A DNA stretch of 64,000 nt from Actinoplanes aureus (GTDB lineage Bacteria; Actinomycetota; Actinomycetes; Mycobacteriales; Micromonosporaceae): the NCBI RefSeq assembly GCF_015704865.1, contig NZ_JADQTO010000003.1, forward strand, positions 124,001-188,000, given 5' to 3'. The notes under the pieces are model-generated. The model searched no databases, was not told the origin of the DNA, and worked only from the letters and a program-made list of their open reading frames with translations. Of this stretch, positions 1-7,846 are shown one piece after another. The position numbers were made by a program, and so were the translations under genes. Every line of letters begins with the position of its first letter. The first letter of the stretch is position 1.

Positions 1-1
1 C

Positions 2-1237
2 GTGAACAACACGACCGTCTGGAGCGACCCGCGGTCCGGCAGCCAGATCGACTTCGACTCCTTCGAGTACCTGGCACGTACCGCCGAACGCGGCCTGTTC
101 GACTTCTTCTTCCTGGCCGAGGGCCTGCGGCTGCGCGAGCAGCGGGGACTCATCCACGACCTGGACGTGGTCGGCCGCCCGGACACGCTGACCGTGCTTA
201 CCGCCCTGGCCGCGGTCACCGAGCGGCTCGGCCTGGCCGGCACGCTCAACGCGACCTACCACGAGCCGTACGAGCTGGCCCGCCAGCTGGCCACCCTGGA
301 CCACCTCTCCGGCGGCCGGGCGGCGTGGAACGTGGTCACCTCGCCCGGCCCGTTCTTCGGCGCCAACTTCCGCCGCGGCGGCTTCCTCGACTACGACGAC
401 CGCTATGTGCGGGCCGCCGAGTTCATCCAGGCCGCCCGGACCCTGTGGGACTCCGACGGCGGCGAGTTCGCCGTCGACAGCAGCCAGTTCGGCATCCGCG
501 GCCGGTTCGGGGTGCCGCGCAGCCCGCAGGGCCATCCGGTGGTGCTCCAGGCCGGTGACTCGGCCGGCGGCCGGGAGCTCGCCGCCCAGCACGCCGACGC
601 GATCTTCTCCCGGCACCACCAGCTCGACGACGCGCGGCGGTTCTACCGCGACGTCAAGGAACGGGTGGCCAAGCACGGCCGCGACCCGGACAGCCTGAAG
701 ATCATCCCTGGCGTCTCCTACGTGCTGGGGTACAGCGACGCCGACGCCCAGGAGAAGGCGCACCACATCCGGCGCGTGCAGGTCAGCCCGCAGACCGCGA
801 TCCTGCTCCTGGAACAGCTCTGGAACCAGGACCTCTCCGGCTACGACCCGGACGGTCCGCTGCCCTCGGTCGATCCGGTCCTGGACGAGGACGACACCAT
901 CATCAAGGGCCGGGCCGGCATGTACCCGGACCGCCTCAAGACCGCCGCCGAGTGGCGGGCGAAGGCCGAGGCGAAGAACCTCAGCATCCGAGACCTGATC
1001 ATCGAGGTGACCGGCAGGCAGAATTTCATCGGTACGCCCGGACGCGTCGCCGAACAGCTCAACGAGTACGTGCAGACCGAGGCGTGTGACGGCTTCATCC
1101 TCGTCTCGCACCTGACCCCGGCCGGCCTCGACGACTTCGTGGACCAGGTGGTCCCGTTGCTCCAGGAGCGGGGCGTCTTCCGTACCGGGTACGAGACCAC
1201 CACCCTGCGGGGTCATCTCGGACTGCCACCGGCATGA
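2..1237 (+). CDS. NtaA/SnaA/DszA-family FMN-dependent monooxygenase (5' end cut by window)
   Basis: Luciferase-like flavin monooxygenase of the NtaA/SnaA/DszA/YxeK subfamily. These enzymes use FMNH2 from a partner reductase and O2 to open C-S or C-N bonds in sulfonates, sulfones, S-alkyl-cysteines or nitrilotriacetate. The 411 visible residues begin inside the usual first beta strand (NNTTVWSDP), and family members carry roughly 15 more residues upstream, so the true start lies before base 1. Family signatures are visible: the acidic-aromatic FDFFFLAEGL segment, the SGGRAAWNVVTS loop that contacts the FMN phosphate, and the C-terminal GTPGRVAEQL turn. The stop overlaps the start of the next, broken LLM gene (ATGA). 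Sulfur metabolism is likely from the SsuABC-type genes nearby; the substrate cannot be told from sequence. Confidence 0.9.
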   Translation: MNNTTVWSDPRSGSQIDFDSFEYLARTAERGLFDFFFLAEGLRLREQRGLIHDLDVVGRPDTLTVLTALAAVTERLGLAGTLNATYHEPYELARQLATLDHLSGGRAAWNVVTSPGPFFGANFRRGGFLDYDDRYVRAAEFIQAARTLWDSDGGEFAVDSSQFGIRGRFGVPRSPQGHPVVLQAGDSAGGRELAAQHADAIFSRHHQLDDARRFYRDVKERVAKHGRDPDSLKIIPGVSYVLGYSDADAQEKAHHIRRVQVSPQTAILLLEQLWNQDLSGYDPDGPLPSVDPVLDEDDTIIKGRAGMYPDRLKTAAEWRAKAEAKNLSIRDLIIEVTGRQNFIGTPGRVAEQLNEYVQTEACDGFILVSHLTPAGLDDFVDQVVPLLQERGVFRTGYETTTLRGHLGLPPA

Positions 1238-1805
1238 GGTTCCTGCTGCTCAGCCTGATCACCTGGATCGACAGGTCGAAGAGCATCCAGCAGCGCGCGG
1301 CGCGCACCTCCCGCATCAAGCTCTGGACCGGCGTCACCACGCTCAGCCTGCTCGACAAGGTCACCTGGTCCGGTAGGTACCGGCCGTCGCTGACCGAGGC
1401 CGAGACCTGGCCGCGGCCGCTCCAGCAGCCGATCACCGTCTGGCACGGCAGCGCGACCAGCAAGGCGTCGGTCGATCTCGCGGCCTCCTACGGCGATCCG
1501 CTGTTCTCCGCCTACGTGACCAACCCGATCGAGCCGTATGCCGAGTTGATCGACTACTACCGGGAACGGTGGGCGCACCACGGCCACGACCCGGCGGCGA
1601 TCCGCATCGGGGCCGGCAGCGCCGGGTTCTACGCCGCCCGCAGCAGATCATCGACAAGGTGCACCGCTATCACGAGCGGTTCGGTCACGAGGTGACCCAC
1701 CTGAGCGCCGACACCGAGGGACTCACCGAGAAGCAGAACCGGGCCGGCCTGGAACTGTTCGCCAGCGACATCGCCCCCGTGTTACGCCGACTGAAAGGGC
1801 GGTAG
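1234..1805 (+). pseudogene. Degenerate luciferase-like (LLM class) flavin monooxygenase
   Basis: Remnant of a second LLM-class flavin oxidoreductase. The frame from 1234 gives family-like sequence with the core WHGSATSKAS, but only about 30 residues of the N-terminal half remain before it jumps into the LWTGVTTLSLLDK region. Around position 1640 the family sequence (FYAAR) stops and resumes in another frame as QQIIDKVHRYHERFGHEV up to the stop at 1805. A full-length member is about 340 residues; the two pieces together give about 200. So there is at least one large deletion in the N-terminal half, and another deletion with a frameshift near 1640. The reading starts at an ATGA overlap with the upstream gene, which shows the former operon arrangement. 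It is not expected to give an active enzyme. Confidence 0.8.
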
Positions 1806-1807
1806 CC

Positions 1808-2926
1808 ATGCCCGTACCCCTCTCGATCCTGGACCTCGCCCCGCTGGTCGCCGGCGGCGACGTGGGTGACGCCCTGCGCCGCACGCTCGATCTCGCCCGC
1901 CGGGCCGAGCAGTTCGGATACCACCGGTACTGGGTGGCCGAGCACCACTTCACGCCCGGCGTGGCCAGCGCCCAGCCGGCGCTGCTGCTCGGGCAGATCG
2001 CGGCCGTCACCGACCACATCCGGCTCGGCTCCGGCGCGGTGCAGACCGGCCACCAGACCGCGCTGTCGATCGTGGAACAGTTCGGGCTGCTCGACGCCCT
2101 CTACCCGGGCCGCTTCGACCTCGGCCTGGGCCGCTCCGGGCAGGCCAAGAAGGAGGCGCTGCGGGAGCAGGCCAAACACGCGGCGCCGCAGGAGGAAGAG
2201 GTCGTCGACGGCCTGCTCATCCCGAAGCCGTTCTCCTGGGCGCCGATCTTCGCGTCCAAGCGGACCGCGCTGGCGAGCAGCCTGCTGTCCCAGCCGGGCG
2301 CCGAGCCGCTGCCGCTGAACGAGATCCTCGACCAGATCTTCGCGCTGCTCGCCGGCCCCTACTCCGACGGCGAGGGCAACGAGGTGAGCGCGGTGCCCGG
2401 CCTCGGCGCCGACCTCCAGGTGTGGCTGCTGGGCAGCAGCGGCGGGGAGAGCGCGCGCACGGCGGGGGCACGGGGACTGCCGTTCGCCGCGAACTACCAC
2501 GTCGCCCCGGCGAAGATCCTCGAGGCGGTGGAGGCGTACCGGGAGTCGTTCGTACCGTCCGCGGCGCTGGCCGCGCCGCGCCTGATGGTCTCGGCCGACG
2601 TGCTGGTCGCCGAGGACGACGCCACGGCTCGGCGCCTGGCGGCGCCATACGCCCTATGGGTGCACAGCATCCGCACCGGCCTCGGCGCGGTGCCGTTCCC
2701 CAGCATCGCAGAGGCGCGGGCGTACGAGTGGACCGATCAGTCCCGGTCGCTCGTGGCGGACCGGGTGTCCACGCAGTTCGTCGGGTCACCGCAGACCGTG
2801 GCCGCGCGGCTGCGCACCCTCCAGCGGGTAACCGGCGCCGACGAGCTCCTGATCACCACGATCGCCCACGATCACGCCGACCGGGTCCGCTCCTACGAGT
2901 TGCTCGCGAAGGAGTGGAGCGCCTAG
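1808..2926 (+). CDS. LLM class flavin-dependent oxidoreductase (MsnO8-like)
   Basis: Bacterial-luciferase-like TIM-barrel flavin oxidoreductase of 372 residues, close to the 330-370 usual for the MsnO8 family. Visible family marks are the N-terminal LSILDLAPL strand, the YHRYWVAEHHF motif near residues 38-48, LGSGAVQTGHQT with its phosphate-binding turn, RFDLGLGRSGQ near 100-110, and WLLGSSGGESA near 205. The ATG lies 2 bases after the stop of the broken LLM gene, so it was the third gene of one transcription unit. Expected role: FMN- or F420-dependent oxidation of a small, perhaps sulfur-containing, substrate. The TAG stop sits in CCTAGAGG, exactly at the edge of a MITE-like element. Confidence 0.9.
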   Translation: MPVPLSILDLAPLVAGGDVGDALRRTLDLARRAEQFGYHRYWVAEHHFTPGVASAQPALLLGQIAAVTDHIRLGSGAVQTGHQTALSIVEQFGLLDALYPGRFDLGLGRSGQAKKEALREQAKHAAPQEEEVVDGLLIPKPFSWAPIFASKRTALASSLLSQPGAEPLPLNEILDQIFALLAGPYSDGEGNEVSAVPGLGADLQVWLLGSSGGESARTAGARGLPFAANYHVAPAKILEAVEAYRESFVPSAALAAPRLMVSADVLVAEDDATARRLAAPYALWVHSIRTGLGAVPFPSIAEARAYEWTDQSRSLVADRVSTQFVGSPQTVAARLRTLQRVTGADELLITTIAHDHADRVRSYELLAKEWSA

Positions 2927-3048
2927 AGGCCTTCCGTGGTCAGGGGTCTTGTCCGGCCCAACGTGGGTGCTGTCTGGCGGCCGTTGAGACAGCGTTGAGC
3001 GTGGGCCAAGCAAGATCACCGCTTGGGGACCCTGACTACGGAAGCCCT
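2927..3048. mobile_element. MITE-like element, copy 1
   Basis: A 122-bp non-coding element with imperfect terminal inverted repeats of about 20 bp (left arm begins AGGCCTTCCGTGG, right arm ends in the matching CTACGGAAGCCCT). Inside are further dyads: GGCCCA...TGGGCC and GCTGTCT...AGACAGC. A second, inverted and 3'-truncated copy lies at 11575-11670, with only a few mismatches over about 95 bp. It starts directly after the TAG of the preceding gene, and CCTAGAGG precedes both copies. No transposase is encoded, so it would be a non-autonomous element or a REP-like sequence. The family is not recognised. Confidence 0.65.
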
Positions 3049-3230
3049 GTCGCCATCCTCGCGGTCCAGGTCTGGCAGGCGGCCATCTCGGAATTGGCCG
3101 GGGCGGCAGTCCCGCCGTGAGCCCACACGCGGCGGCCCACCTGAGCCCAGCCCGGCCCAGCCCGGCGCGGGAGGTGGTGACAGCCCTCAGACACAGCTGA
3201 CCCCGCTTTCTCGGCCTGTTTGATCATTCG

Positions 3231-3282
3231 GCTGTGCGCGAGGGCTGCTTCCAAGGCAGTTGAAGCAGCCCTGGCGCACAGC
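3231..3282. repeat. Long perfect-type stem-loop (21-bp arms)
   Basis: GCTGTGCGCGAGGGCTGCTTC is followed, after a 10-base spacer, by its reverse complement with one mismatch, giving a 52-base hairpin. It has no T-run after it and lies about 300 bp from the nearest gene end, so it is more likely a palindromic repeat unit than a simple terminator. Confidence 0.7.
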
Positions 3283-3366
3283 CGGCCCGCAAAACCCCGC
3301 CTTGTCGACCACCGAGCTAGCAGCAGCGGCTGTCTCGCCGATCCACACCACACCCGCCATGCCCGG

Positions 3367-3612
3367 GCGGCTGGACGGCGACCACCGGCCGGCCGTGACC
3401 GGCCCTCGAAACCGCGAGTGGGCACTCCGGCGGCTGGATAGCAGCATCGGCCGGGCGTGACCGGCCCTGCGAATCGCGAGTGGGCACTCCGGCGGCTGGA
3501 TAGCAGCCACCTGCCGGGCGTGACCGGCCCTGCATGCCGCGAGCAGGCACCTCGGCGGCCGGGGGCGGCCACCGCCGACCGCGACTGGCGCTGCTAACCG
3601 CAAGCGGATGGC
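3367..3612. repeat. Minisatellite-like tandem repeat, about four 62-bp units
   Basis: Units begin near 3367, 3429, 3491 and 3554, each with GGCGGCTGGATAGCAGC or a variant, then GTGACCGGCCCT, then CGCGAGTGGGCACTCC. Units 2 and 3 are nearly identical, while units 1 and 4 are diverged. The period is not a clean codon multiple across all units, so a coding role is unlikely. Confidence 0.8.
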
Positions 3613-3731
3613 ACCGTCCCGGCCCGGCGGGCGCTGTAGGGCCGGGTGTAGGCAGTCAGCTCGCGCGGGAACGTGGAGGACACCGCGTGAACGCGTACCC
3701 CAAATGGTCTTCCCTCAGGCGCTGCGGCCCG

Positions 3732-4589
3732 TCACTTCCATGCGGGAGGGCGCGCGCCCGGGGTGGTGAACGAGGCGAAGCGGGTGGTGTCGCGGAAGGC
3801 CGGGATCCCGTAGAGGCGGCGTGCGTACCGCGACAGGTGCGGGTAGACATGCAGGCCGGGGTTGATCGCGCGGTCCGCGTTGGGGCCGGCGTCGTAGCGG
3901 ACCAGGGTGACCCAGAGCCGGATGTCGGCCTCGGTCAGCACGCCGCCGACCAGGAAGTCGGTGTGTGCGAGCCGGGCGTCGAGTAGCTCAAAGGCCTCCA
4001 GCAGCGCGGCCCGGGCCGCTGGATCGTGCCGGGCGGCGGTCACGCCGTGATTGACCGCCGGGCCGATCCAGGTGTCCAGCCGCTCGATCTCGCCGCGCAG
4101 CGCCTCCGGGTACGTGTCCACCGGGTTGTCGGCGAGGTGCCGGAAGCGGGTGGCCAGGTCGACGCCGATGCCGGCCGCGTCGGTGCTGACCACGCGGCTG
4201 GAGAAGCGGTCCCAGAGCATCGGTACGGCCACGTGCCCGTCGAAGTCCTCGTCGGTCGCCTCGTACGCCTCGCGCAGCAGCGTGAAGCCGTTGACCGGGT
4301 CGGGGCCGTGGGTCTCGCGGAACGCCCAGCCCCGGGCGTCGCGCTGGTCGTCCACGTAGGACATGGTGACGAGGTCGTGCAGTCCGGCGAGCTCGCGGGT
4401 GATCGCCACCCGGTGGGTCCACGGACAGAACCAGCCGCCGTAACAGTGGTAGCGGAACGGCCGCGCGGTGTACGGCCCGTCCTCGGTGATCCGGGCGTTG
4501 AAACGGGTCTCGGGTGCGGTGCGGTACTCGCCGAAGGTCGCGGTGTCTACCGGGCTGGCCAGGCGGGTCCGGGTGGATAGGTGCGCCAT
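3732..4589 (-). CDS. Glutathionyl-hydroquinone reductase-like protein (YqjG/ECM4 family, omega/xi-class GST)
   Basis: Xi-class glutathione-transferase homologue. Enzymes of this family reductively remove glutathione (in actinobacteria perhaps mycothiol) from S-conjugated hydroquinones and similar adducts. The catalytic cysteine motif CPWTHR follows HCYGGWF, and the conserved acidic WAFRETHGPDPVNGF segment and C-terminal all-helical GST domain (VGGVLTEADIRLWVTLVRYD) are present. The ATG at 4589 is preferred over an in-frame start 12 codons upstream because the family N-terminus aligns there. It is transcribed toward the repeat-rich gap and away from the small membrane protein. Next to sulfur genes it may process thiol conjugates; this is inference. 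Confidence 0.85.
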   Translation of the reverse strand: MAHLSTRTRLASPVDTATFGEYRTAPETRFNARITEDGPYTARPFRYHCYGGWFCPWTHRVAITRELAGLHDLVTMSYVDDQRDARGWAFRETHGPDPVNGFTLLREAYEATDEDFDGHVAVPMLWDRFSSRVVSTDAAGIGVDLATRFRHLADNPVDTYPEALRGEIERLDTWIGPAVNHGVTAARHDPAARAALLEAFELLDARLAHTDFLVGGVLTEADIRLWVTLVRYDAGPNADRAINPGLHVYPHLSRYARRLYGIPAFRDTTRFASFTTPGARPPAWK

Positions 4590-4670
4590 GTAAACACTCT
4601 GGTGCAGCCACCTCCGCCAAGTCAATAAAACCTACAGGCGAACTAGGGTTTGCGTGATAGACCAGTCGCC

Positions 4671-5021
4671 ATGCGGATGATCAATCTGGGGTTGCGGTTC
4701 GTGCTGGAGCTCTGCGCGCTGGCCGCGCTCGCCTACGGCGGCTGGCACACGCCCGGGCCGGTCTGGAGCCGGATCCTCGCGGCGATCGGCCTGCCGGTGC
4801 TGGCCGCGATCGTCTGGGGCCGCTGGGTCGCCCCGAAGGCGAGCCATCCGCTGCCCGATCCGCTGCGGCTGATCCCGGAGTGGCTGGTCTTCGGCGGCGG
4901 CACGGTCGCTCTGATCGTCACCGGCCATCCGCTGCTCGCGGCGCTGCTCGCCGTCCTGGCCGCGGTCAACCGCTGGGCCCTGCACGCGTTGCGGACCTCC
5001 ACCGGCGGGGAGGCGCTCTAG
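4671..5021 (+). CDS. YrdB-like (DUF2568) small membrane protein
   Basis: A 116-residue integral membrane protein with about four hydrophobic segments. It shows the DUF2568/YrdB pattern: N-terminal LRFVLELCALAALAYGGW helix, WGRWVAPKAS loop, RLIPEW, then a GHPLLAALLA helix. ATG at 4671 gives the usual family N-terminus; an upstream TTG at 4650 is less likely. Function unknown. It is divergent from the GST gene, and its stop overlaps the stop of the convergent PPOX gene by 4 bases. Confidence 0.75.
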   Translation: MRMINLGLRFVLELCALAALAYGGWHTPGPVWSRILAAIGLPVLAAIVWGRWVAPKASHPLPDPLRLIPEWLVFGGGTVALIVTGHPLLAALLAVLAAVNRWALHALRTSTGGEAL

Positions 5022-5431
5022 GAATGGTCGGCGCGCCGGGCCGGGTACCACTGCTCGCCGACCGGCTCGCCGGCCATGTTCCAGCTCCACGAGACGGCCG
5101 GGGTGATGCGCAGGTAGAAGCCCGGACCGACGATCCCGGTCCGCTCGACCGGGCCGGTCGCCGCGCCGTAGACGCGGATGCCGCGGGCGATGAACGGGTC
5201 GAAGGAGACCTGGTCGTCGACGACCAGGGCGACCCGGCCGTGTCCGGCTGTGACGTTGCGGAACTTGCGGGTGCGCAGCACGGACTCGCCCGGGCCACCC
5301 ACCCAGAAGTCGGTGCCGTCGAACTCGAAGCTCACCGGGACGACGTCGGGCTGCTCCTCGGCGCCGACGGTGGCCAGCCGCGCGAGCGGCTGGGAACGGA
5401 GGTAGGCGATCTCTTCGGCGGTGAAGGACAT
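5018..5431 (-). CDS. PPOX-class F420-dependent oxidoreductase (pyridoxamine 5'-phosphate oxidase fold)
   Basis: A 137-residue split beta-barrel protein of the pyridoxamine-phosphate-oxidase superfamily, in the short actinobacterial PPOX class with a predicted F420 cofactor. It contains LARLATVGAEEQPDVVPVSF (strands 1-2), LRTRKFRNV (cofactor phosphate contact), RVALVVDD and the C-terminal YLRITPAVSWSWNM. Such proteins reduce or bind flavin/F420 and could supply electrons to flavin monooxygenases, but no substrate can be assigned. It lies 4 bases after the acetyltransferase gene on the same strand and probably belongs to the same operon. Confidence 0.82.
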   Translation of the reverse strand: MSFTAEEIAYLRSQPLARLATVGAEEQPDVVPVSFEFDGTDFWVGGPGESVLRTRKFRNVTAGHGRVALVVDDQVSFDPFIARGIRVYGAATGPVERTGIVGPGFYLRITPAVSWSWNMAGEPVGEQWYPARRADHS

Positions 5432-5435
5432 CTCC

Positions 5436-6134
5436 TCAGGATAGGCGCCGGTACGCGGTGAAGTCGGTCCGCCGCCGCAGGACGAACCCGATCGACTCGT
5501 AGAGCCGGATCGCGCCGGTGTTCCGCGCCGACGTGTGCAGGAACGGCGTCTCGTTCCGCTCCCGGATGCCGGCGGCCACAGCCCGGATCAGCCGGGTCGC
5601 CAGGCCCCGCCCGCGGTACGCCGGATCCGTGCAGACGGCGCTGATCTCGGTCCAGCCGGCCGGGTGCAGGCGCTCGCCGGCCATCGCGATGAGCGCGCCC
5701 TCCGGCGAGCGCAGTCCGATGTAGGTGCCGAGCTCGACGGTGCGCCGCAGGAACGGCCCGGGCTGGGTACGCGCGATCAGATCGAGGATCTCCGGAACGT
5801 CGGAACCGCCGAGCCGGACCGCCTCCGGAGCCGGTTCGGCCCGCAGCGCCACGTCGACGAACTGGACGCCCGGGATGCTGCCGGCCACCTCCCAGCCCGG
5901 GTGGGCCACCCCGCCGGCGCCGGCGATGGTCACCGCGGCACCCGGCTCGACCAGATGCGTCAGGTCGGCCCAGGCACGCGGGTCGGCAGGATCCTGGAGA
6001 GCGTGGAACGGCGTGACGTCACTCTGGTAGCGGGCGGCCCGCCCGTTCCGCTCGGCGAAACGGGCGTGCGCACCTCGCAGGGACGACCAGGCCGGGTTGT
6101 CCAGGATCGCGTCGGCGGCGAGCGAGCGGGTCAC
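5436..6134 (-). CDS. GNAT-family N-acetyltransferase
   Basis: A 232-residue GNAT enzyme. The acetyl-CoA site is clear in the C-terminal half: EISAVCTDPAYRGRGLATRLI (motif A with RGRGLAT, R/Q-x-x-G-x-G/A type), followed by ETPFLHTSARNTGAIRLYESIGF (motif B). The N-terminal half is the less conserved extension of the FR47-like group. Its start overlaps the stop of the substrate-binding protein (ATGA). In Firmicutes a polar-amino-acid ABC importer, an NtaA-type monooxygenase and an N-acetyltransferase together salvage S-modified cysteines (yxe/ytm operons). The same gene kinds occur here, so the substrate may be an S-substituted cysteine, but this is inference. Confidence 0.85.
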   Translation of the reverse strand: MTRSLAADAILDNPAWSSLRGAHARFAERNGRAARYQSDVTPFHALQDPADPRAWADLTHLVEPGAAVTIAGAGGVAHPGWEVAGSIPGVQFVDVALRAEPAPEAVRLGGSDVPEILDLIARTQPGPFLRRTVELGTYIGLRSPEGALIAMAGERLHPAGWTEISAVCTDPAYRGRGLATRLIRAVAAGIRERNETPFLHTSARNTGAIRLYESIGFVLRRRTDFTAYRRLS

Positions 6135-7099
6135 TTGCCCTCGATGGGCAGGCCCGGCGGGTTCACCTCGGCCTTGTCGACGGCCTCGTTGGTGAGGTTC
6201 CAGCGCCCGAGGATCTTGGTGTAGTCACCTGAGGCGATCAGCTTGTCGAGCGCCGCCGCGTACGCCTTGACCAGGCCGTTGTCCTTCTTCGTGGTGAGCG
6301 CGATCAGACCCTGCGAAGTGGCGCCGGCGCCGGAGTACGTGCCGACGATCTCGGTCTGGCCGGTGGTGGCGACGTGGTAGGCGGCCGACGGGTTAGGGCC
6401 GAGGTGCAGGTCGGTCTGGCCGGAGCCGAGCGCCAGGTAGGTGGCCTGGTTGGTCTGGTAGTACTTGATCTCGACCGGGGCGAGGCCCGCCTTCTTCACC
6501 TCGTCGGCCCACTCCACCAGGATCTTCTCCTGGTTGGTTCCGGAGCTGACCGAGACCTTCTTTCCGGCGATGTCGGCGGGCTTGGTGACCGTCAGGCCGG
6601 ACCCCTTCTTCGCCAGCCAGCCCAGGTCGTCCTTGCGGTAGCTGACGAAGTCGTACTTGAGCTTGCGTTCCTCGGTGACGGTGATGTTCGAGGCGCCCAG
6701 GTCGAACTTGCCGGAGTCGAGGCCGATGAACAGGTTCTCCCAGGAGGTGTTCTCCAGGACCGGCTCGAGGCCGAGGGTGCTCGCGATGGCGACCGCGATG
6801 TCCGGCTCGTTGCCGATCAGCGTCTTGTTGTCGGTGGCGGCGAAGGCGAGCGGCGGGAATCCGGAGCCGGCCGCGCCGACGCCGATGACCAGCTTGCCCT
6901 TCGCGGCGATCGCGGCCGGCAGCAGCGCGGCGGCCGCGTCGTCCTTGGGCGGCCGGATCCGGTTCTGCTCCGGGCTGTCGTTGAACTTCACGGCAGCGGC
7001 CGCTGGTACTGCGGCCGGCTCCTCCTCCGGTGCCGCGCAGGCGGTCAGGGCCAGGGCGGTCACCGCGGCGAGGACGACGGCCAATCGGGTGGAACGCAT
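6131..7099 (-). CDS. ABC transporter substrate-binding lipoprotein, polar amino acid family
   Basis: A 322-residue family-3 solute-binding protein. The N-terminus is a lipoprotein signal with lipobox LTAC (Cys at about residue 21), so it is anchored outside the membrane. Mature features are the FPPLAFAATDNKTLIGNEPDIAVAIA ligand-lobe motif, FDLGASNITVTEERKLKYDFV and the conserved SGTNQEKIL and QTDLHLGPNPSAAY segments. Family members bind amino acids such as cystine, glutamate or S-alkyl-cysteine. It lies 14 bases downstream of the ATPase pseudogene in one operon with permease, ATPase, acetyltransferase and PPOX protein. The transporter itself appears damaged. Confidence 0.9.
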   Translation of the reverse strand: MRSTRLAVVLAAVTALALTACAAPEEEPAAVPAAAAVKFNDSPEQNRIRPPKDDAAAALLPAAIAAKGKLVIGVGAAGSGFPPLAFAATDNKTLIGNEPDIAVAIASTLGLEPVLENTSWENLFIGLDSGKFDLGASNITVTEERKLKYDFVSYRKDDLGWLAKKGSGLTVTKPADIAGKKVSVSSGTNQEKILVEWADEVKKAGLAPVEIKYYQTNQATYLALGSGQTDLHLGPNPSAAYHVATTGQTEIVGTYSGAGATSQGLIALTTKKDNGLVKAYAAALDKLIASGDYTKILGRWNLTNEAVDKAEVNPPGLPIEGK

Positions 7100-7113
7100 G
7101 GGAGCTCCGTTTC

Positions 7114-7846
7114 TCAGATGAGGACTTTGGACAGGAACGTCCGGGTCCGGTCGTGCCGGGGGTTGTCGAGGACCTGTGCGGGCGGCCCCTGCTCGACGAT
7201 CTGGCCCTCATCCATGAAGATCACGTTGTCGGCCGCCTCGCGGGCGAAGCCGATCTCGTGCGTCACCACGATCATCGTGGTGCCGGTGGCGGCCAGGTCG
7301 CGCAGCACGTCGAGGACCTCGCCGACCAGTTCCGGGTCGAGCGCGGAGGTCGGCTCGTCGAAGAGGATGAGCTGGGGTTCCAGGGCCAGGGCACGGGCGA
7401 TCGCCACCCGCTGCTGCTGTCCGCCGGAGAGCTGCCGGGGGTACGCGTCCGCCTTGTCGGCGAGGTCCACCCGGGCCAGCAGTTCGCGCGCCCGCTCGTA
7501 CACCTGGGCCTTGGGTCTGCGCAGGGCCGAGACGGGCGCCTCGGCGACGTTCTCCAGCGCGGTCAGGTGCGGGAAGAGGTTGAAGTTCTGGAAGACGAAG
7601 CCGATGCCGGCCCGCTGCTTGAGGATCTGGCGCTCGCTGAGCTCGTGCAGCCGGTTGCCGGACTGGCGGTACCCGATCAGCTCGCCACCGACCCGGATCA
7701 GGCCGCGATCGACCTTCTCCAGATGGTTGATCGAGCGCAGCAGGGTCGACTTGCCGGAGCCGGACGGCCCGAGGATCACGGTGACCGTGCCGGCGTGGGC
7801 CACCAGGTCGACGCCGCGCAGTACGTGCAGCGCGCCGAACGATACA
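7114..7846 (-). pseudogene. Polar amino acid ABC transporter ATP-binding protein, 5' end lost by fusion with the permease gene
   Basis: The ATPase sequence is intact from SFGALHVLRGVDL onward: Walker A GPSGSGKST, LSGGQQQRVAIARAL signature, Walker B LILFDEPTSALD and the switch histidine in VVTHEIGF. The first dozen residues (usual start plus VHKSFG strand) and any start codon are missing. Just upstream, around 7843-7847, permease coding sequence abuts it in a different frame with no gap. A deletion has therefore removed the permease C-terminus and the ATPase N-terminus and shifted the frame. In-frame start codons exist only far upstream, in the shadow of the permease. Unless this is a sequencing error or is rescued by re-initiation, the importer lacks a normal motor subunit. 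Confidence 0.75.

Larger units (their letters stand above)
2927..3731. other. Gene-free, repeat-rich interval
   Basis: About 800 bp without a convincing gene. It holds the MITE-like copy (2927-3048), a long stem-loop (3231-3282) and a four-unit tandem repeat (3367-3612). Open frames here have no recognisable protein families and simply follow the repeat period. The stretch from 3613 to 3731 shows nothing identifiable. Confidence 0.7.

Noticed and set aside
3367..3612. Possible CRISPR array
   Set aside because: Units are 62 bp and repeat almost entirely, with no unique spacers; there are no cas genes.
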